Assembly (NCBI RefSeq): GCF_048544455.1
Contig: NC_133532.1
Location: forward strand, 14,882,948 to 14,946,947
Length of the DNA: 64,000 nucleotides
Reading direction: 5' to 3'
From: Silene latifolia
Lineage: Eukaryota; Streptophyta; Magnoliopsida; Caryophyllales; Caryophyllaceae
This document shows, piece by piece, positions 47,157 to 58,918 of the stretch; positions within the stretch are counted from its first letter, which is position 1; every line of letters starts with the position of its first letter. The position numbers and the translations under genes were made by a program. Under the pieces are notes generated by a model. It was not told the DNA's origin. It did not search any database and saw only the letters and a program-made list of their open reading frames with translations.

Positions 47157-48620
47157 CTTGTTGTGCTACAATTAAAGACACCAATTTCAGATTGACAAGA
47201 CAACACTTTAGCTTGTTTATCTATCAAAACTTCCTCTCTCTTAAAAAAAACCTCCCACCTCTCTTTAAAAAAGAAAATCATAAAACTAACTTTTGATTCG
47301 CCGCCTCTCCTTACCAAACACTTCCCCTCCTTCTCCCCCTACCCGTCTCCGGAGATGGGGTCATTCCTTGACCTATCTCCGGTGATTAAACACGTTTTCT
47401 CTCTGTTGCGGTCCTCTTTGGTCCGATCTCGCTCCATTTCTTTGCCGGATCTATTTTTCGTCCTGATTGTTCGGTGGGCTGGGCTGGTGTTTCGTGTGGT
47501 CGCACTGAGGTCGTTTCGTTCCGTCGTTCTCCTGTCCTGTCATCGAAAGCGTTGCATGCAACCAAGGGGTGTTTCCCCTCTCTCTTGCCCCTTCCCCACC
47601 CTTGGTAAGATCCCGTGTCCTTGAAAGGTCGTTGGTCTCGTCGATGAGTATAACTCATCTCGGTGGCGTTTTTCTGTTTGTATTGATGGTTTTGGAACGA
47701 TATGGTGTTTCCCCTCCCGCTCACCCCCTCCCCCACCAGATCGGTCCCTTTTCCAGTTTTTAATGTCGGTCTGTTGTGTTTTTTAGTTGGTAGTGTTGCA
47801 TGTCTACCGATGGTCCTGGGGGTTCGTTTGGAATTTGGAGTCTCAGTGTTCTGGTGTTTGTTGGGTATGTCGTGTCTTTCGTGGACGGATTGTCGAGCCT
47901 GTCTTTTTCTTGGTTGGAGTAAGGTCATGGCTGCTAGGGTCCGTCCGTGTATTTTGAGGTGTGTTAGGTAGGGTGGCTTTGAGATTTCAGTGGTGGCGTT
48001 GGTTGGAGTCAGAGGCGAAGGTCTTCTCGTCTTTTGAATGGTTTATCTTTTTATTTTTCTGTCTTGCTTTTATCTTTGAATAATCTCCTTCTATAGGAGT
48101 CTTAGTCATCTCTTTAGTGGTAAGCCGAGTCGAATTAATGGTGTTGGTGATGAGGTGCTTGTATCTCCGGGGGTTCGTGTTACACATTGAATGTTGGATT
48201 TCTTGGTCCGTTTATCCTATGATCAATGGGTGCGATCTCTAAGGTGTAGGAGATTTTTCTCCGTCGATGGCAGACTCCATCTTGCTTTTCATCTTTTCTT
48301 TTTACGCTCTTTTCGCAAGAGCGTAAGTACATCTTCTTATTGTCACTCCATCGTTTGTATGTATCGACGGTATTTGGAAGTCTTCCGTGTTAATGAAGAT
48401 GATATCAACGTTCGTGGCCAAGCTGCAGTCTCTATCCTTTCTACCATCGTTAATCTTGCTTATCTTAATGTTGTAGTTTTACTCTTAAACAATGGTTATG
48501 TAATCTCTATGTATGGCTTTGTAGTGCGAGATTTAGTGGTCGAGTGTCTGGTGCTATCTAATCGAGTAGCTTACTTTGGTTATAATAATGTAAGTTATTC
48601 ATCTTCTGTCAAAAAAAAAA
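47157..48620 (+). mobile_element. Polyadenylated retroelement-like segment
   Basis: GC-richer than its surroundings, with a CT-rich leader (47220-47350), many short overlapping frames that do not form one protein, and an A10 run at 48610-48620. AATTAGATT occurs just before (about 47147) and just after the A run, a possible 9-bp target duplication. It may be a nonautonomous LINE derivative; no domain recognised. Confidence 0.4.
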
Positions 48621-48870
48621 ATTAGATTGACTTTTGCGAGGAAATAAGTACCCGCTAGAAACAAATGCGAAAATAATTATACTAATTAATTTCGACCATT
48701 CTACTAACTCCATAAATATCGCGATGGATGTGTACGTACCTTTTTCAATTGCATAATAATAGGGGTAGATCTGATATGAACCTCCCTTGTATCAGATCTT
48801 AATAATAGATGAACAGATTAAAATTACAAATTCCTTTTTGCTCAGACGGTAAAGATTCGTGCTGATAACG

Positions 48871-49071
48871 TGTTGTGAAATAAAGAGATGAGAGAATTGT
48901 ATAGAGAAGTTAGAGAAAATATAGAGAGAGACAGAACCATCTATTATTCCATTTTGAGGGGTATATATACAAATAAAATGAGGGTATAGTTTCTATAAGA
49001 TAATATACTCTAGAATATTCTTATATATGGACATCCATATAATATTTTTCTCTAATATTTCATAATAGACA
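48871..49071 (-). mobile_element. Copia LTR (201 bp) with primer-binding site
   Basis: On the minus strand TGTCTATTATGAAAT...TTTCACAACA, followed by CGTTATCAGCACGAATC (48870-48854), a primer-binding region seen in many plant copia elements. This makes it the 5' LTR of a minus-strand copia whose decayed body lies to the left, probably including the right arm of the inverted repeat. Confidence 0.7.
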
Positions 49072-49719
49072 AGTTATTTTCTGACTTTTGTCTTATATAC
49101 CCATGTGAGTGATATTTAACATGTCACAATTTTTTAAGGGATTACCCATCCGTCGCAAGGGAGACTCGTGGTTTTTAATAAACCCAAATCCGGTCTAATT
49201 TATAAGTAGTATTTTATAACCTCCAAATTAACTTCGACCAACACAAATGATGTTGGGTGGGATGACCTTTGACTAGAGCTGGAAAAAAGTGTGGGGTTGG
49301 CCTAGCCCGTCCCGTCTTACAACTAGTGTCAGAGTTTCACCGCTAGCATATTGAATTGATTATCCCTAGTTTTAACCGGGACATTGTGATTTGTAACTTT
49401 ATACACAAATAAAACAAGTTTGTTTACTTTTGTATTTGTAAGAAAAGGAGAAAAACTACAATGATAATTGGCCGTCTGCATCAAAGGGCGAAGGAATAAA
49501 ATAATTGGCCGCTTGATAAAATTGGCAAGGTTGTCTAGCATTGTATTGTCAAGTTTAGCTATAAATTTCATAACATTAGGATCGGTTTATTTGATAGTAT
49601 TGAAGTATTGAAGCCATGATACTTATTCATTTGTATAATCAATAGAAAAAGACAACTAGCTGATTTATTCTTAAAAATTCATGATAGAATGTTGGACGCC
49701 AATTATAATTCGATATCAT
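49072..49719. other. Noncoding; possible hAT end
   Basis: No gene. TAGAGCTGGAAAAAAGTG near 49275, followed by GGCCTAGCCCGTCCCG, resembles one hAT terminus like those at 8178 and 29381, but no second end or target duplication is visible. Confidence 0.35.
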
Positions 49720-49853
49720 TTGAGCTTAGTTCAGATATCGTCATTTATGACTTAAAGAGAAGCGGGTTCGAAACAAGGTAATAGCCAAATAGGTTAATAT
49801 AGCTTTGGCCTCTTTGGATGTAAACTATAGAAAATAAAGCTCATAAAAAAAAA
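49720..49853 (+). mobile_element. Probable tRNA-derived SINE
   Basis: TTGAGCTTAGTTCAGA (box A-like), GCGGGTTCGAAAC (box B) about 45 bp later and an A9 end. No target duplication found; the Helitron at 49860 starts 6 bp after its tail and may have split the flank. Confidence 0.5.
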
Positions 49854-49859
49854 GCAACA

Positions 49860-50531
49860 TCCCCTATTTACTAAAAGAATAGGTAAATTCATGAATTTTC
49901 CCTCCAAAAAGCATCTTTTTAAATAAGGAAATTCTTTATTTAATTGTTTTCACTAAATAAAGAAATTAGTAATTATAATGATTTCATTAAAATTAATCTT
50001 TTTATCAAATTATATAATTTTCATTAAACACTAAACTATAATATTTTAAGTAAAATATAAGTAATATAAAACTATAAAATATTAAATCTTTTATTGATGC
50101 TATTATTTAAGAATGACTTGACTCATACTTTGTATTAACAAAACTATAAATTGTTTTGATTACTTTCATGAAAAAAAATTGAGATAATTTATAAAATTGG
50201 AATCATCAGTTTTGTGGTATAAAAAATATTTTTATAAAATTCAATTCAGTACATTACTCAATTCTCTTGGATTAATTTTCAGTTTAATTTTTTTTCTCGA
50301 AACAAAATACAATAACGAGAAAAATGAACAATTAATAAGATACCACTATTATTTTATAGTTCAATTTTACTCAATTTTCTTGAATAACTTTACAGTTCAT
50401 TTTTTTTTCCATATCAAAATATAATGACGTGAAATATTAAGAATTAACGAGGTTTTAATTTAACATTATTAAATAATACAAAATAAAAACTTTATTAATA
50501 CCGCGAATTTATTGCGCGGGATCTAAACTAG
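49860..50531 (+). mobile_element. Nonautonomous Helitron family B, complete (672 bp)
   Basis: Starts A|TCCCCTATTTACTAAAAG; ends hairpin CCGCGAATTTATTGCGCGG, GATCTAAA, CTAG (50528-50531), then T. A truncated relative is at 19634-20185. Confidence 0.85.
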
Positions 50532-51228
50532 TAATATATAATTGAATGTATAATATCTTAATTATTCTCTTAAATTTTTATGATTGATTAAATTTCAGAA
50601 ATTTTCTAATGGCAACATCATAGTGTTGGGGTTGAACATGTGAAGCTGGTATCATTCTTGCACCTAAATGCGCACTTGTAATTGGCACATCCAATAGGTT
50701 GAACATAGCAAACGCTTCCTAGTTGTGGCTCGAGTCTGCTCTTCCCTGCTTCAACTTCGATAAGTAATCTGCCATCGTTGAGTCTTGTTATAAGACGAAA
50801 ACTCAAAATCATATTCTAAATTGCGCCAAACGTAAATTAACTTTGATAAAGACGTGTTATTCTATATAGAATAGTATAGAATATTACTTGAAAATTTATA
50901 AATACCGATTTCACATTGTTAATCATTAACTTTAAACTCTTAATTGTTTCAAATATAAACAAAATTATGTTAAGAAAATTATATTCTGTAATTTATTGCT
51001 CTCTAGTTATAAACACCTATTTTCAATTATATATCGTAACAAAATAACGAGGCAGTAAAGAAATAGATATAACAATAATAAATACATATAAATATTGTTA
51101 ATTAGTCAAATATTATTACATGAAGCTTTCATAGAGAACTTACGCTTCTACAAGTCTTAACAATATAGACAAGGTAGCCTTTTTATGTTATTATATAGAT
51201 AAATTTTGATTAGGCCATTGTTCACAGC
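50532..51228. other. Noncoding with a Helitron-like 5' end
   Basis: A minus-strand Helitron-like 5' end A|TCTATATAATAACATAAAA + GGCTAC begins at 51199; its 3' end was not found. A 64-aa frame on minus (50618-50812) is unrecognised. Confidence 0.4.
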
Positions 51229-51469
51229 AACTAAGCTAAAGAAATACTTAGCTCAAGTGTACAGTTATGTTGCACATTACAATGGTCGTTTTGGAAAGAT
51301 TCCCGAGCTATGTAGTATGATATCAGAGGAATCCGAGGATAACATCCTCAAAGGCATCGGGGATGTCATCCTGCTCTATACACAAGACCAATCCTGCAAC
51401 AATATCACTGTGATGGGTCCCGGAAGCCGATTCTCGATAGTAGATACGGCTTCCATGTTGGGATTGGCA
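51229..51469 (+). pseudogene. Unidentified exon fragment
   Basis: An open stretch of about 80 codons between TTCACAG and CAG|GTATAA splice-like borders. It reads ATKLKKYLAQVYSYVAHYNG, then GRFGKIPELCSMISEESE and a region ending GPGSRFSIVDTASMLGLAG. Codon use and content look protein-like, unlike the flanking AT-rich DNA, but no family was recognised and no partner exons are nearby. It lies 30 bp from a Helitron-like terminus, so it may be a captured exon or the remnant of a destroyed gene. Confidence 0.5.
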
Positions 51470-52314
51470 GGTATAATTTTTTTTTTATTTTATATTAATA
51501 TTAAAAATGACACGGGTTCGTCTCATGAACTACACAACTAGCTCGATTGTACAAGACCCCGAACTTCAGGACCAATGCATAATAACTAGTTCCATATCTG
51601 TATACCGTAGTTCAGTGGCTAAACAATCGCTGAATATCAGGCCATCTTGAATATAAGCCTACATTTGATTCCTATGTTCTATCCTTACTTTTTTTTTCTC
51701 TCTTTTACACCTATACAATTAACATTTTTTTTACAAGATCTCATTGCCTAGACCTGAAACCGCCTCACGAACATGATCCAAAATTGCTCAAACGTCAAAA
51801 GGACAAGGAACTGAAGATCGTTAGTCGTTGGATTAGATTGGCTAGATCATCAGGCCGTAGATTGTCAAGTCACGGAAAATATTTGATTTTCCTTATTATT
51901 TTAGCCATAAACCTAGCCTTATGACTGGTTTAGTATTTTATATGGAGTATTGAACATTTCAACCATCAATATTGTTTACATGCTTACAAACTTAATACTC
52001 CTACAATACAATATGTGCGAAACATCGATATTGGCACTGCCTACATGTTTACATGTTCATATAGAACAAATCTCGTTGTTTACATGTTTACAAACTTAAT
52101 ACTCCTATAATACATATGTGCGAAACATCGATATTGGCACTGCCTACATGTTTACATGTTGATATAGAACAAATCTCGTTCAAGTAATGTCGTATCTTTA
52201 AACTATTAGTTGGTAAATAAACATAACAGAAACACTAAAGTTACAGATTAAAGATATTAGGGAAAATAATAAAAAAACTACGCAGCATATATTATACATA
52301 TATTATATACTATA
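51470..52314. other. Noncoding
   Basis: No gene. A ~100-bp direct repeat is visible at 51975-52070 and 52075-52170 (TGTGCGAAACATCGATATTGG...CTACATGTTTACATGTT). Confidence 0.55.
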
Positions 52315-52901
52315 GGAAAAATGGCAAATTACTACCTATTATAGTAAAAAAAATTCAAAATACTACATAATATACTTAACTATTCATAATACTACCTATA
52401 TAGTTACAACTCTTTTCAAATTGCTACCTAGTAAACTAAATGAGGTCATAATTGGAGGTTAAATCATCAAAAAATCAGAAATTAATGTGGTATACCCATT
52501 TTGCCCATCTTTACACACTTATACTCACTCCCATCTTCTACACCTCTACTAGCACGGCACCACCAAAAATCAACCACCACCACAACACGTCAACCTTAGT
52601 ACCACCATTTTCGATGTTGATAGTGGTGGTGGGTAGATGAACATGATGAAAAAGAAAGAATAAGAAAGAGGGAGTAGGATTATTAATAAGGGTATAATAG
52701 GGTAGATTATTTATAATTGAATTAATATAGGAGAAATTAATGAAAAACATCTTATAATGGTTAATTAAGACCTAAATTAGGTTATTAGGTATCGATTTGG
52801 TAAGAGTTGTAACTATGTAGGTAGTACTTTGAAGAAAACAGTATAATATGTAATATTTTGAAAAATCTTAACTATAATGGGTAGTAGTATGTAAATTGGC
52901 C
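52315..52901. mobile_element. MULE-like long-TIR element (587 bp)
   Basis: Inverted terminal repeats of about 110 bp: GGAAAAATGGCAAATTACTA outward on the left and GGCCAATTTACATACTACTA inverted on the right, both continuing through ATAGTTACAACTCTT. A 9-bp TATACTATA flanks both sides (52306-52314, 52902-52910), matching Mutator-type target duplication size, though it is AT-only and so weak evidence. Confidence 0.65.
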
Positions 52902-52910
52902 TATACTATA

Positions 52911-53340
52911 TATTAGAAATTGTATGACAAAACTAAACTAAATCATATAAGTTTTTGTTTCATGGTAACAATCATATAATAGAACAAACTATAGCCTGAG
53001 AAATAACTTGTTTTTACTAGCTATGTGGGTTTTATTTAACCCGTTACAAGCTTAATAAGAATTTGTGAAAAAGGTAGGTAACTAGGGAAAAGTACTGATT
53101 GTGAGCTGGATAGTCACGAGTAGAAGTATTGAAATGGACATTGAAATGGACACAAGTGTGATTGTAAGCCGAATGGTTAATGAGTATTTGCTTAATTTGG
53201 GTGTGGACCATCATTTTCTTATTTAAAAAAAGAAATAAAGAAAATAGGCCTTGAACTTTTAGTACTTCTAAATTATATCGAACTTTTGCGTACCAAAAAA
53301 AAAATTTATACTCGTACCGTGTTTCTCTCATCCTTTTCCA
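52911..53340. other. Noncoding upstream region
   Basis: No gene. ACTAG with an AT-rich GGGTTttatttAACCC hairpin at 53016-53042 is a weak, minus-oriented Helitron-like end. Confidence 0.3.
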
Positions 53341-53652
53341 ATGGCTTCATCTATTAGCGTCAGCATTGTGTTGATACTTACGTTCTTAGTCGTCAGCGTC
53401 AGTGGAATCTACCAAACCGCGTCATTCTCCACCACGATCACTGAAAAGTGGTATACGCAACTCTTGGACCACTTCGTGGACGGGGGTGATACCACTTTTG
53501 TGCAACGGGCCTTTGTCGAAAGATCATATCGACAAGACAAGCCGGTTGAAGACGGAACGCCAATTTTAGCGTTCTTTGGTGGGGAAGCGAGCGTCGAGAC
53601 GTGACTTGGCGGAGGTGAGATTATCACGCTCGTGGCATCCCGGTTCGAAACC
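53341..53652 (+). pseudogene. Secreted serine-peptidase-like gene, 5' fragment
   Basis: ATG 53341 opens 87 codons with a clear signal peptide (residues about 1-22, SISVSIVLILTFLVVSVSG), then EKWYTQLLDHF and a QRAFVERSYRQ...PILAFFGGEA stretch. The W-[FY]-x-Q-x-[LV]-DHF start, an [FVQ]QR-[FY] segment and a P-I-[FL]-x-[FY]-x-G-[GN]-E strand resemble the N-terminus of S28 (prolyl carboxypeptidase-like) enzymes. TGA at 53602 falls where Trp is plausible and the frame reads on to 53652, where a copia LTR begins. The catalytic Ser-Asp-His part is absent. Family call is tentative. Confidence 0.45.
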
Positions 53653-53831
53653 TGTTAGAATATATGTAAATATATTTAGTCAACCTTTGTATTATTGTAT
53701 TCCTTAATTAGTGGTAACTAATTAGGTAGTTTAGAGATATGTTTCCTTGTAATTAGGTCATAATATCTTCCCTAACTTGTACATATACCGAGCCTTATTC
53801 ATCAATGAAAGTCAAGCACAATATTCTTTCA
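53653..53831 (+). mobile_element. Copia 5' LTR (179 bp)
   Basis: TGTTAGAATATATG to TTCTTTCA, directly followed by TGGTATCATTG (53832), the initiator-Met tRNA primer-binding site of Ty1/copia elements. TG...CA ends intact. Confidence 0.88.
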
Positions 53832-53916
53832 TGGTATCATTGTTTCCGCTCCTACCCTAGTTTCTATCCTCACGACATCCATCTCCTTTTCTTTTTCTTG
53901 AAAACCAATCTCAATC

Positions 53917-54364
53917 ATGACAAATTTAGGAACAACAAAAACCACTTCTCCTCCTACTCACTCGGTTTTTGCCGTTCACAATATCAAAAACCATGTCTCC
54001 GTCGTCCTCGGTATGGATAATGATCAACACAGGTTATGGGTGACGCTTTTTACGAATTATGCGAAAGATAATCGTGTCTTGCACCATATCATCGAACCCA
54101 AGGGTAAGTCATCTAAGCCCAACACCGATGATGAAAAGGAGTTATGGGAAACCATTGATGCAACAGTTCTCCAATGATTTACGCAACCATCTCTGGCGAT
54201 TTGTTGCAAACCGTGGTTGAAGATGACTCCACTGCCATGGAGTGTTGGAATCGCATTCGCTATATTTTTCAAGATAATCAACACTCGAGAGCGGTCACTC
54301 TCGAGCAAGAGTTCTTTCACCTGATGATGGAGGATTTTTCCTCTGCCTCGGCCTATTGTCAACG
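53917..54364 (+). pseudogene. Copia gag, N-terminal part
   Basis: ATG 53917 (MTNLGTTKTTSPPTHSVFAV) begins a plant copia Gag (UBN2/gag-type), the capsid protein. The frame runs to TGA near 54175; a 1-nt loss in what should read [13 protein letters not shown] shifts it, and the sequence continues in frame 3 through [20 protein letters not shown] and LEQEFFHL to about 54364. There the first gypsy LTR interrupts it. The rest of this copia lies beyond the nested gypsy elements and outside the window. Confidence 0.85.
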
Positions 54365-55868
54365 TGATAAGTGCATATTTTATACATTTTCATCCCCTAT
54401 ATCAACTCCATTTTATATGTCATTTAGCACTTACCATAGTGTTTTGAGCTAATATTTGTTATTTTAGTGCATTTATTTGTCTCCACATGTTTTGTAGGAT
54501 ACTTGAGCTTTTTAGAGCTAAAATACTACAAGATGACCCACTAGAGTACAATGGCTAGCAAGACCCAATATTGGACTAGCATGGAGTGTTTGCATGGGGT
54601 TTTCTTGAAGAAGTTGATGGACTAATGTGTGCAATGAAATTGTGTCAACAAACCAAAGTCAAGCCCAATTCAAAGTCCAAGTCAAAGTGAAAAAAATAGG
54701 ATTCCAAGCTACCTAGGATGCCGAGGTATTAGGTCTTAACCGGGTGATTAATCGCTCAATTAATCACCCACATAGGATTCTCCAAACAATTAAGAAGAGA
54801 TTTAATGGAAACAGGCTGGAAGCACACGACCCCGATCAGGGTTGCATGTTCCTAGGTCGTTTACGTTTCACTCCCCTCGCCTATATAAAGGGGAGGCAAT
54901 TCAAGGTTTAGGATATCTTATCTTTACGTCTCAAATACTCTACATTAGCCTTAAGCATTATTTCCTCTCAATATTTTTCATAATAGTTTACAATATTATT
55001 AAGCTTGTAGTTCTTTAAACTTTTAGTTCTTAATACATTTTTAAGCATTTGGTTATAATTTTTTTTCTTCCATACAAGTTCATCTCTATTAAGGTATTTC
55101 TAATTCTAGTTTACAATTTTACATTTCTATTTTGTTTACACATAGTTTATAATTAAGTATTTTATTATATTACATTAGCATTATTTCTTTTACATGTTAT
55201 ATCACCTAGTTTATATAAGTCATATAATCATGCTTACCATTTCTTATAATATAGTTTATAATTTACACTTTAGTTTGAGTAGCTAAATTTCTTAGTCTAA
55301 GGGCTAGGGGAGCCATGCAAAATCAAGTATATAACATGTTAAAATAGGTTGATAATAATATTGTTCAAATTGCTTCTATCACATGTTTGCACTATAATGT
55401 TTAATCTTTGTTTAAGGCCTTATTCAATTGATTAAGTTTGTTCATTCGTTATAAAGTCGAGAGGCACAGAATTGAATTAGACTAAGCATGTGTAGTAGGA
55501 CGACCTAGTCATGGACGAGAGTTTCTCTAGGACCCGGTCTAAGGTTGACACTAATGCCGTAAGGTGGGTGTCTCTAAGCCTAAGCAATTCACAATGTTTT
55601 TTTAACACCGAGTTTAACATAATTATATATTTACCTTTGCATGTGTGACCCGACCCCCTTAGACTCCTTTTTATTATATATTTTACAACATAGTTTTTGT
55701 TAGTTATCAAACCCAACAAACAAACCCAAAATGAAAATCGATCTTGATAGAAATCTTCCCATAGCATTTCACAATGTAATTCCCGTTTCCTTGTGTTCGA
55801 CCCCTATTGCTACATTCATTTGTTGTTTAGGGTAATTATCTTTGCATAGGTACACGATAAGCCTATCA
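54365..55868 (+). mobile_element. Gypsy-1 (Athila-like) 5' LTR, 1504 bp
   Basis: TGATAAGTGCATATTTTATA to CCTATCA, followed by TTTTGGCGTCGTTGCTGGGG (55871-55890), the primer-binding region of Tat/Athila gypsy elements. The LTR start TGATAAGTGCA resembles that of Gypsy-2 (TGATATGTGCA). A single strong dyad, GGGTGATTAAT-6 nt-ATTAATCACCC, lies at 54742-54769. A TATATAAAGG at about 54890 is a likely LTR promoter. Confidence 0.88.
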
Positions 55869-56002
55869 AATTTTGGCGTCGTTGCTGGGGAAACGGTTTT
55901 ATTGCGTTTTGATTTGTCGATTTTTATCTTGTTTTATTTTGTCTTGAGGAACACTTGTTCCTTGAGACAGTTACTTATCATTTTCCCAGAAATTGTTGTC
56001 TT

Positions 56003-57324
56003 ATGCCCAGGTCCTCTCGTAGTGGAGAATTGCTTTCACCGGATTCCGATCCCGAGAAAACCTTTAGGAGAAGACGACATTTTTGGAAGGAAGTGAAAGA
56101 GGCCTCTTCTCCCATACAAGTTGAAAGTGCTAGAAAGTCTTACTTAGACGATCTAGAAGCCCTTGAAGAGGAGGAGGTTTCAAGTTCATCGTCTCACCAC
56201 CACCACCATCTACTACTAAAAAGATAGTGAAACTTTTCACTCAAAGCCCACCGCGGCCATGCTTCCGGCCGGTATCACAACTACTCAAATTACCGCGCCG
56301 GAATTCGAGATCAAACCGGCTTTCATTAGCCTTGTGGAGAGAAAGCAATTTGGGGGAGGTCCTTTGGAGGATCCGAACTTGCATGTGCAAAATTTATGTG
56401 ATTATTGCTCCATGATCCGTCAAATGGGCGTCACTCAAGCCCATATAAGGGAAATACTTTTCCCTTTCTCTTTGAAGGACAAGAACAAGCTTTGGATCAA
56501 TAGCCTTGACTGCACCGCCATGGGAATCACCAATTGGGAGACTTTGGCTCTTGCTTTCTATCAAAGTTTTTCCACCGGAGAAAACTCAAACTTTGAGGAG
56601 CCAAATCACCGGATTTCGTCAACAAGCTCTTGAGAGCTTATATGAAGCTTGGGAGAGGTACAAGGAGTTGTAAAGTCAATGCCCACATCATGGGCTAGAT
56701 GATTGGTTTCTAGCTATAACATTCTACAATGGATGTTGTGCCTAGTCCCAAAGAATTCTTGATTCCGCCAACAATGGGCGGTTTGATCAAATTGACACCG
56801 ATATTGCTCATGCCACGATCGAATATATAGCGGTCCATGATGCTCAATATGTAAATTCCCGCATTGTGCCACTCAAAGGTAAAGAAGAATCCTCCGACAA
56901 TTCCGTCTTGCTAGCTTAAATTGCCTCACTCCGACAACAATTGGCGGAAAGGGATGCTAGAGATTATGTTCAACAACTCAATGCCGTGTCTTCAACAAGT
57001 CAAATCATCGTTTGTGATGGTTGCGGAGGTGTGGGTCATTACACCGCTCATTGCCAAGATTCTATTGAAGAGGTAAATGCCTTTCTCGCTTTAAGACAAA
57101 ATGCTTATCCACCGGGTACATTCTCAAACACATATAATCCAAATAAAAGATTTCACCCGAATATGTCTTATAGAAGCAACAATGTGCTTAACCCTCAACC
57201 CCCACCACAACAAAATGCCTATGTCCCTCAATAACAAAAGTATAATCCTCCACCGGGTTATCAAAATCAACAAAGGCCACCTCAACAAAACTATCAACAA
57301 GGGCCACCACCTGAAAATGCCCAA
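56003..57324 (+). pseudogene. Gypsy-1 gag, broken
   Basis: Starts MPRSSRSGELLSPDSDPE at ATG 56003, parallel to the Gypsy-2 start. An acidic and His-rich stretch ends at a stop at 56225; the gag core continues in another frame at 56259-56633 (FISLVERKQFGGGP, NLCDYCSMIRQMGV, ITNWETLALAFYQSF), then LYEAWERYKEL with a TAA and further shifts. A CCHC zinc knuckle (CDGCGGVGHYTAHC) lies near 57017-57058, followed by Pro/Gln-rich sequence with NVLNPQPPPQQNAYVP. Gypsy-2 is inserted at 57325. Athila-type Gag; inactive. Confidence 0.85.
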
Positions 57325-58792
57325 TGATATGTGCAATTTATATAGTCTTTTTAGCCTTTTATGGCACACATTTATATGGCTTTCTGTACCATTATGTATT
57401 GCAATATGCCCCGAATTGGCTACTTTGGTTTGTTTTATCTAATTTGCAGAAATGAAACTGAAAGTGGTGAAACCGCGCGTTATCCATCCTATTTAGCATG
57501 CATTATAAGGAGACGGGAATATTGGAGCGAGAGTCACACCACGGAGTGCGTGAAGGATGGTCATTCGAAGCTGCCAAAGACGAGTTAGAGGCTGACTTGA
57601 TGGACATCCACTCGATCGAGAAGAATTGAGGGTCGATCTAGTGGTTTGGCTGACACGAGGGTCGATCGAGTGATTCTATTTACTCGATCGAATTGACGAT
57701 TATGAGAGTTGTTCGATCGAGAGCTTTATTTGCTCGATCGAGTACATTAATTGGAGAAGACCTCGATCGAGTGGTCTGAATCCACTCGATCGAGAGGATT
57801 GCTGTCTTATGCAGGCTTTAGTAACCCGTGTTGATATATTTTGTTAAGTATTTTCGCTCCCCTATATAAGGGAGTCAAGATTAGGTTAATAAACATCTTT
57901 GATCATACTTACTACTTCTTAAAAACTTCTGAATCTCTTAATTACTCTTCCCTTTACTGCTTAATCTCTGAACCTTTTGCTTAGCTTTGTGGATTGTTTT
58001 TACGCCAGAATCTCAAGATTATAATAATTCTTCTACTCTTCTTAATCTTAATATTTTGTTTGCATTAATCTTTTGTCCTTTCTTTATTATTCTTGCCCTA
58101 GTTTTGTTTATGCTTGATTGTTATCGTTTCATTATGTCTTTCATTAGCATGCTTATTATTATTATTGTTGACACCATTAATAACATGAGTAGCTAATCTT
58201 TTCTATGTTGGGACTAGGGAATCCATGGTAGTATTGTGACGATGTATTGAATAGGCTAGATGATTTATATGTGAGAATCTGTCCCCATAGCAATATAACT
58301 TTAACACCAATTTAGTTGGGTGCACGCTTCTAAATTACATTAATCTGGTTAACTTTACACCTGGATCGGAAGATTGGAATAAATAGACCTGCTATGAATA
58401 GTAGACTACCCTAATGAGAATGGAAGTTAAGTTAGTGTAAATCTAGGATAAAAAATGGACCGGAAGGACCTTTCCCTTATCCTTCTCACAGTAAATTATC
58501 TAGGCTATTTGCAGCTGAGTCGATAGACTACCATGGTGAACCGAAATCCTGGCATACCGTCTCTTGTTTGATCACTCTTATCGTATTTTCCCACTTTTAC
58601 TACTCTTTCCTTTATTTCTCTTCCCTTAAATCCTCTGTAGCTTAGGAAATCAAATTAAAAACCCCCATATTGCGACTTAGATAGACGGACCTTTAGACAG
58701 ATACCTTGCCTCCCTGTGGAGATCGACCCTACTTATCACTAGCTTCCGTTAGTATATTTAGGTTTATTTTTGGTACACAAACGACAGTATCA
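57325..58792 (+). mobile_element. Gypsy-2 (Athila-like) 5' LTR, 1468 bp
   Basis: TGATATGTGCAATTTATATA to ACAGTATCA, followed by the primer-binding region TTTTGGCGCTGTTGCCGGGG (58795-58814). CCCTATATAAGGG at about 57856 is a likely TATA region. The U3-like part holds the palindrome array (separate entry). Insertion is into Gypsy-1 gag. Confidence 0.9.
57611..57794 (+). repeat. Palindrome array 1 (LTR): 8 CTCGATCGAG-type motifs
   Basis: Motif starts 57611, 57632, 57661, 57683, 57712, 57733, 57762, 57785; spacings 21, 29, 22, 29, 21, 29, 23 bp. Spacers differ in sequence. The last pair is a perfect 13-bp stem with a 7-nt loop (57762-57794). Confidence 0.93.
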
Positions 58793-58918
58793 AATTTTGG
58801 CGCTGTTGCCGGGGAAGTCAATAGCCTTGTCTATCTCTTTATTTTGTTTTTTTTTAATCCGTTTCAGGGATTTTTTATTCCTTGAGACAGTTCTCACTTA
58901 TATCTTTCAGTGTTGTGT

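Noticed and set aside
47355-48625. Several overlapping 60-180-aa frames on both strands
   Set aside because: No domain, no consistent frame; the segment looks like retroelement leader and 3' sequence.
49275-49316. Possible third hAT element
   Set aside because: Only one TAGAGCTG-type end; no partner end or 8-bp duplication found.
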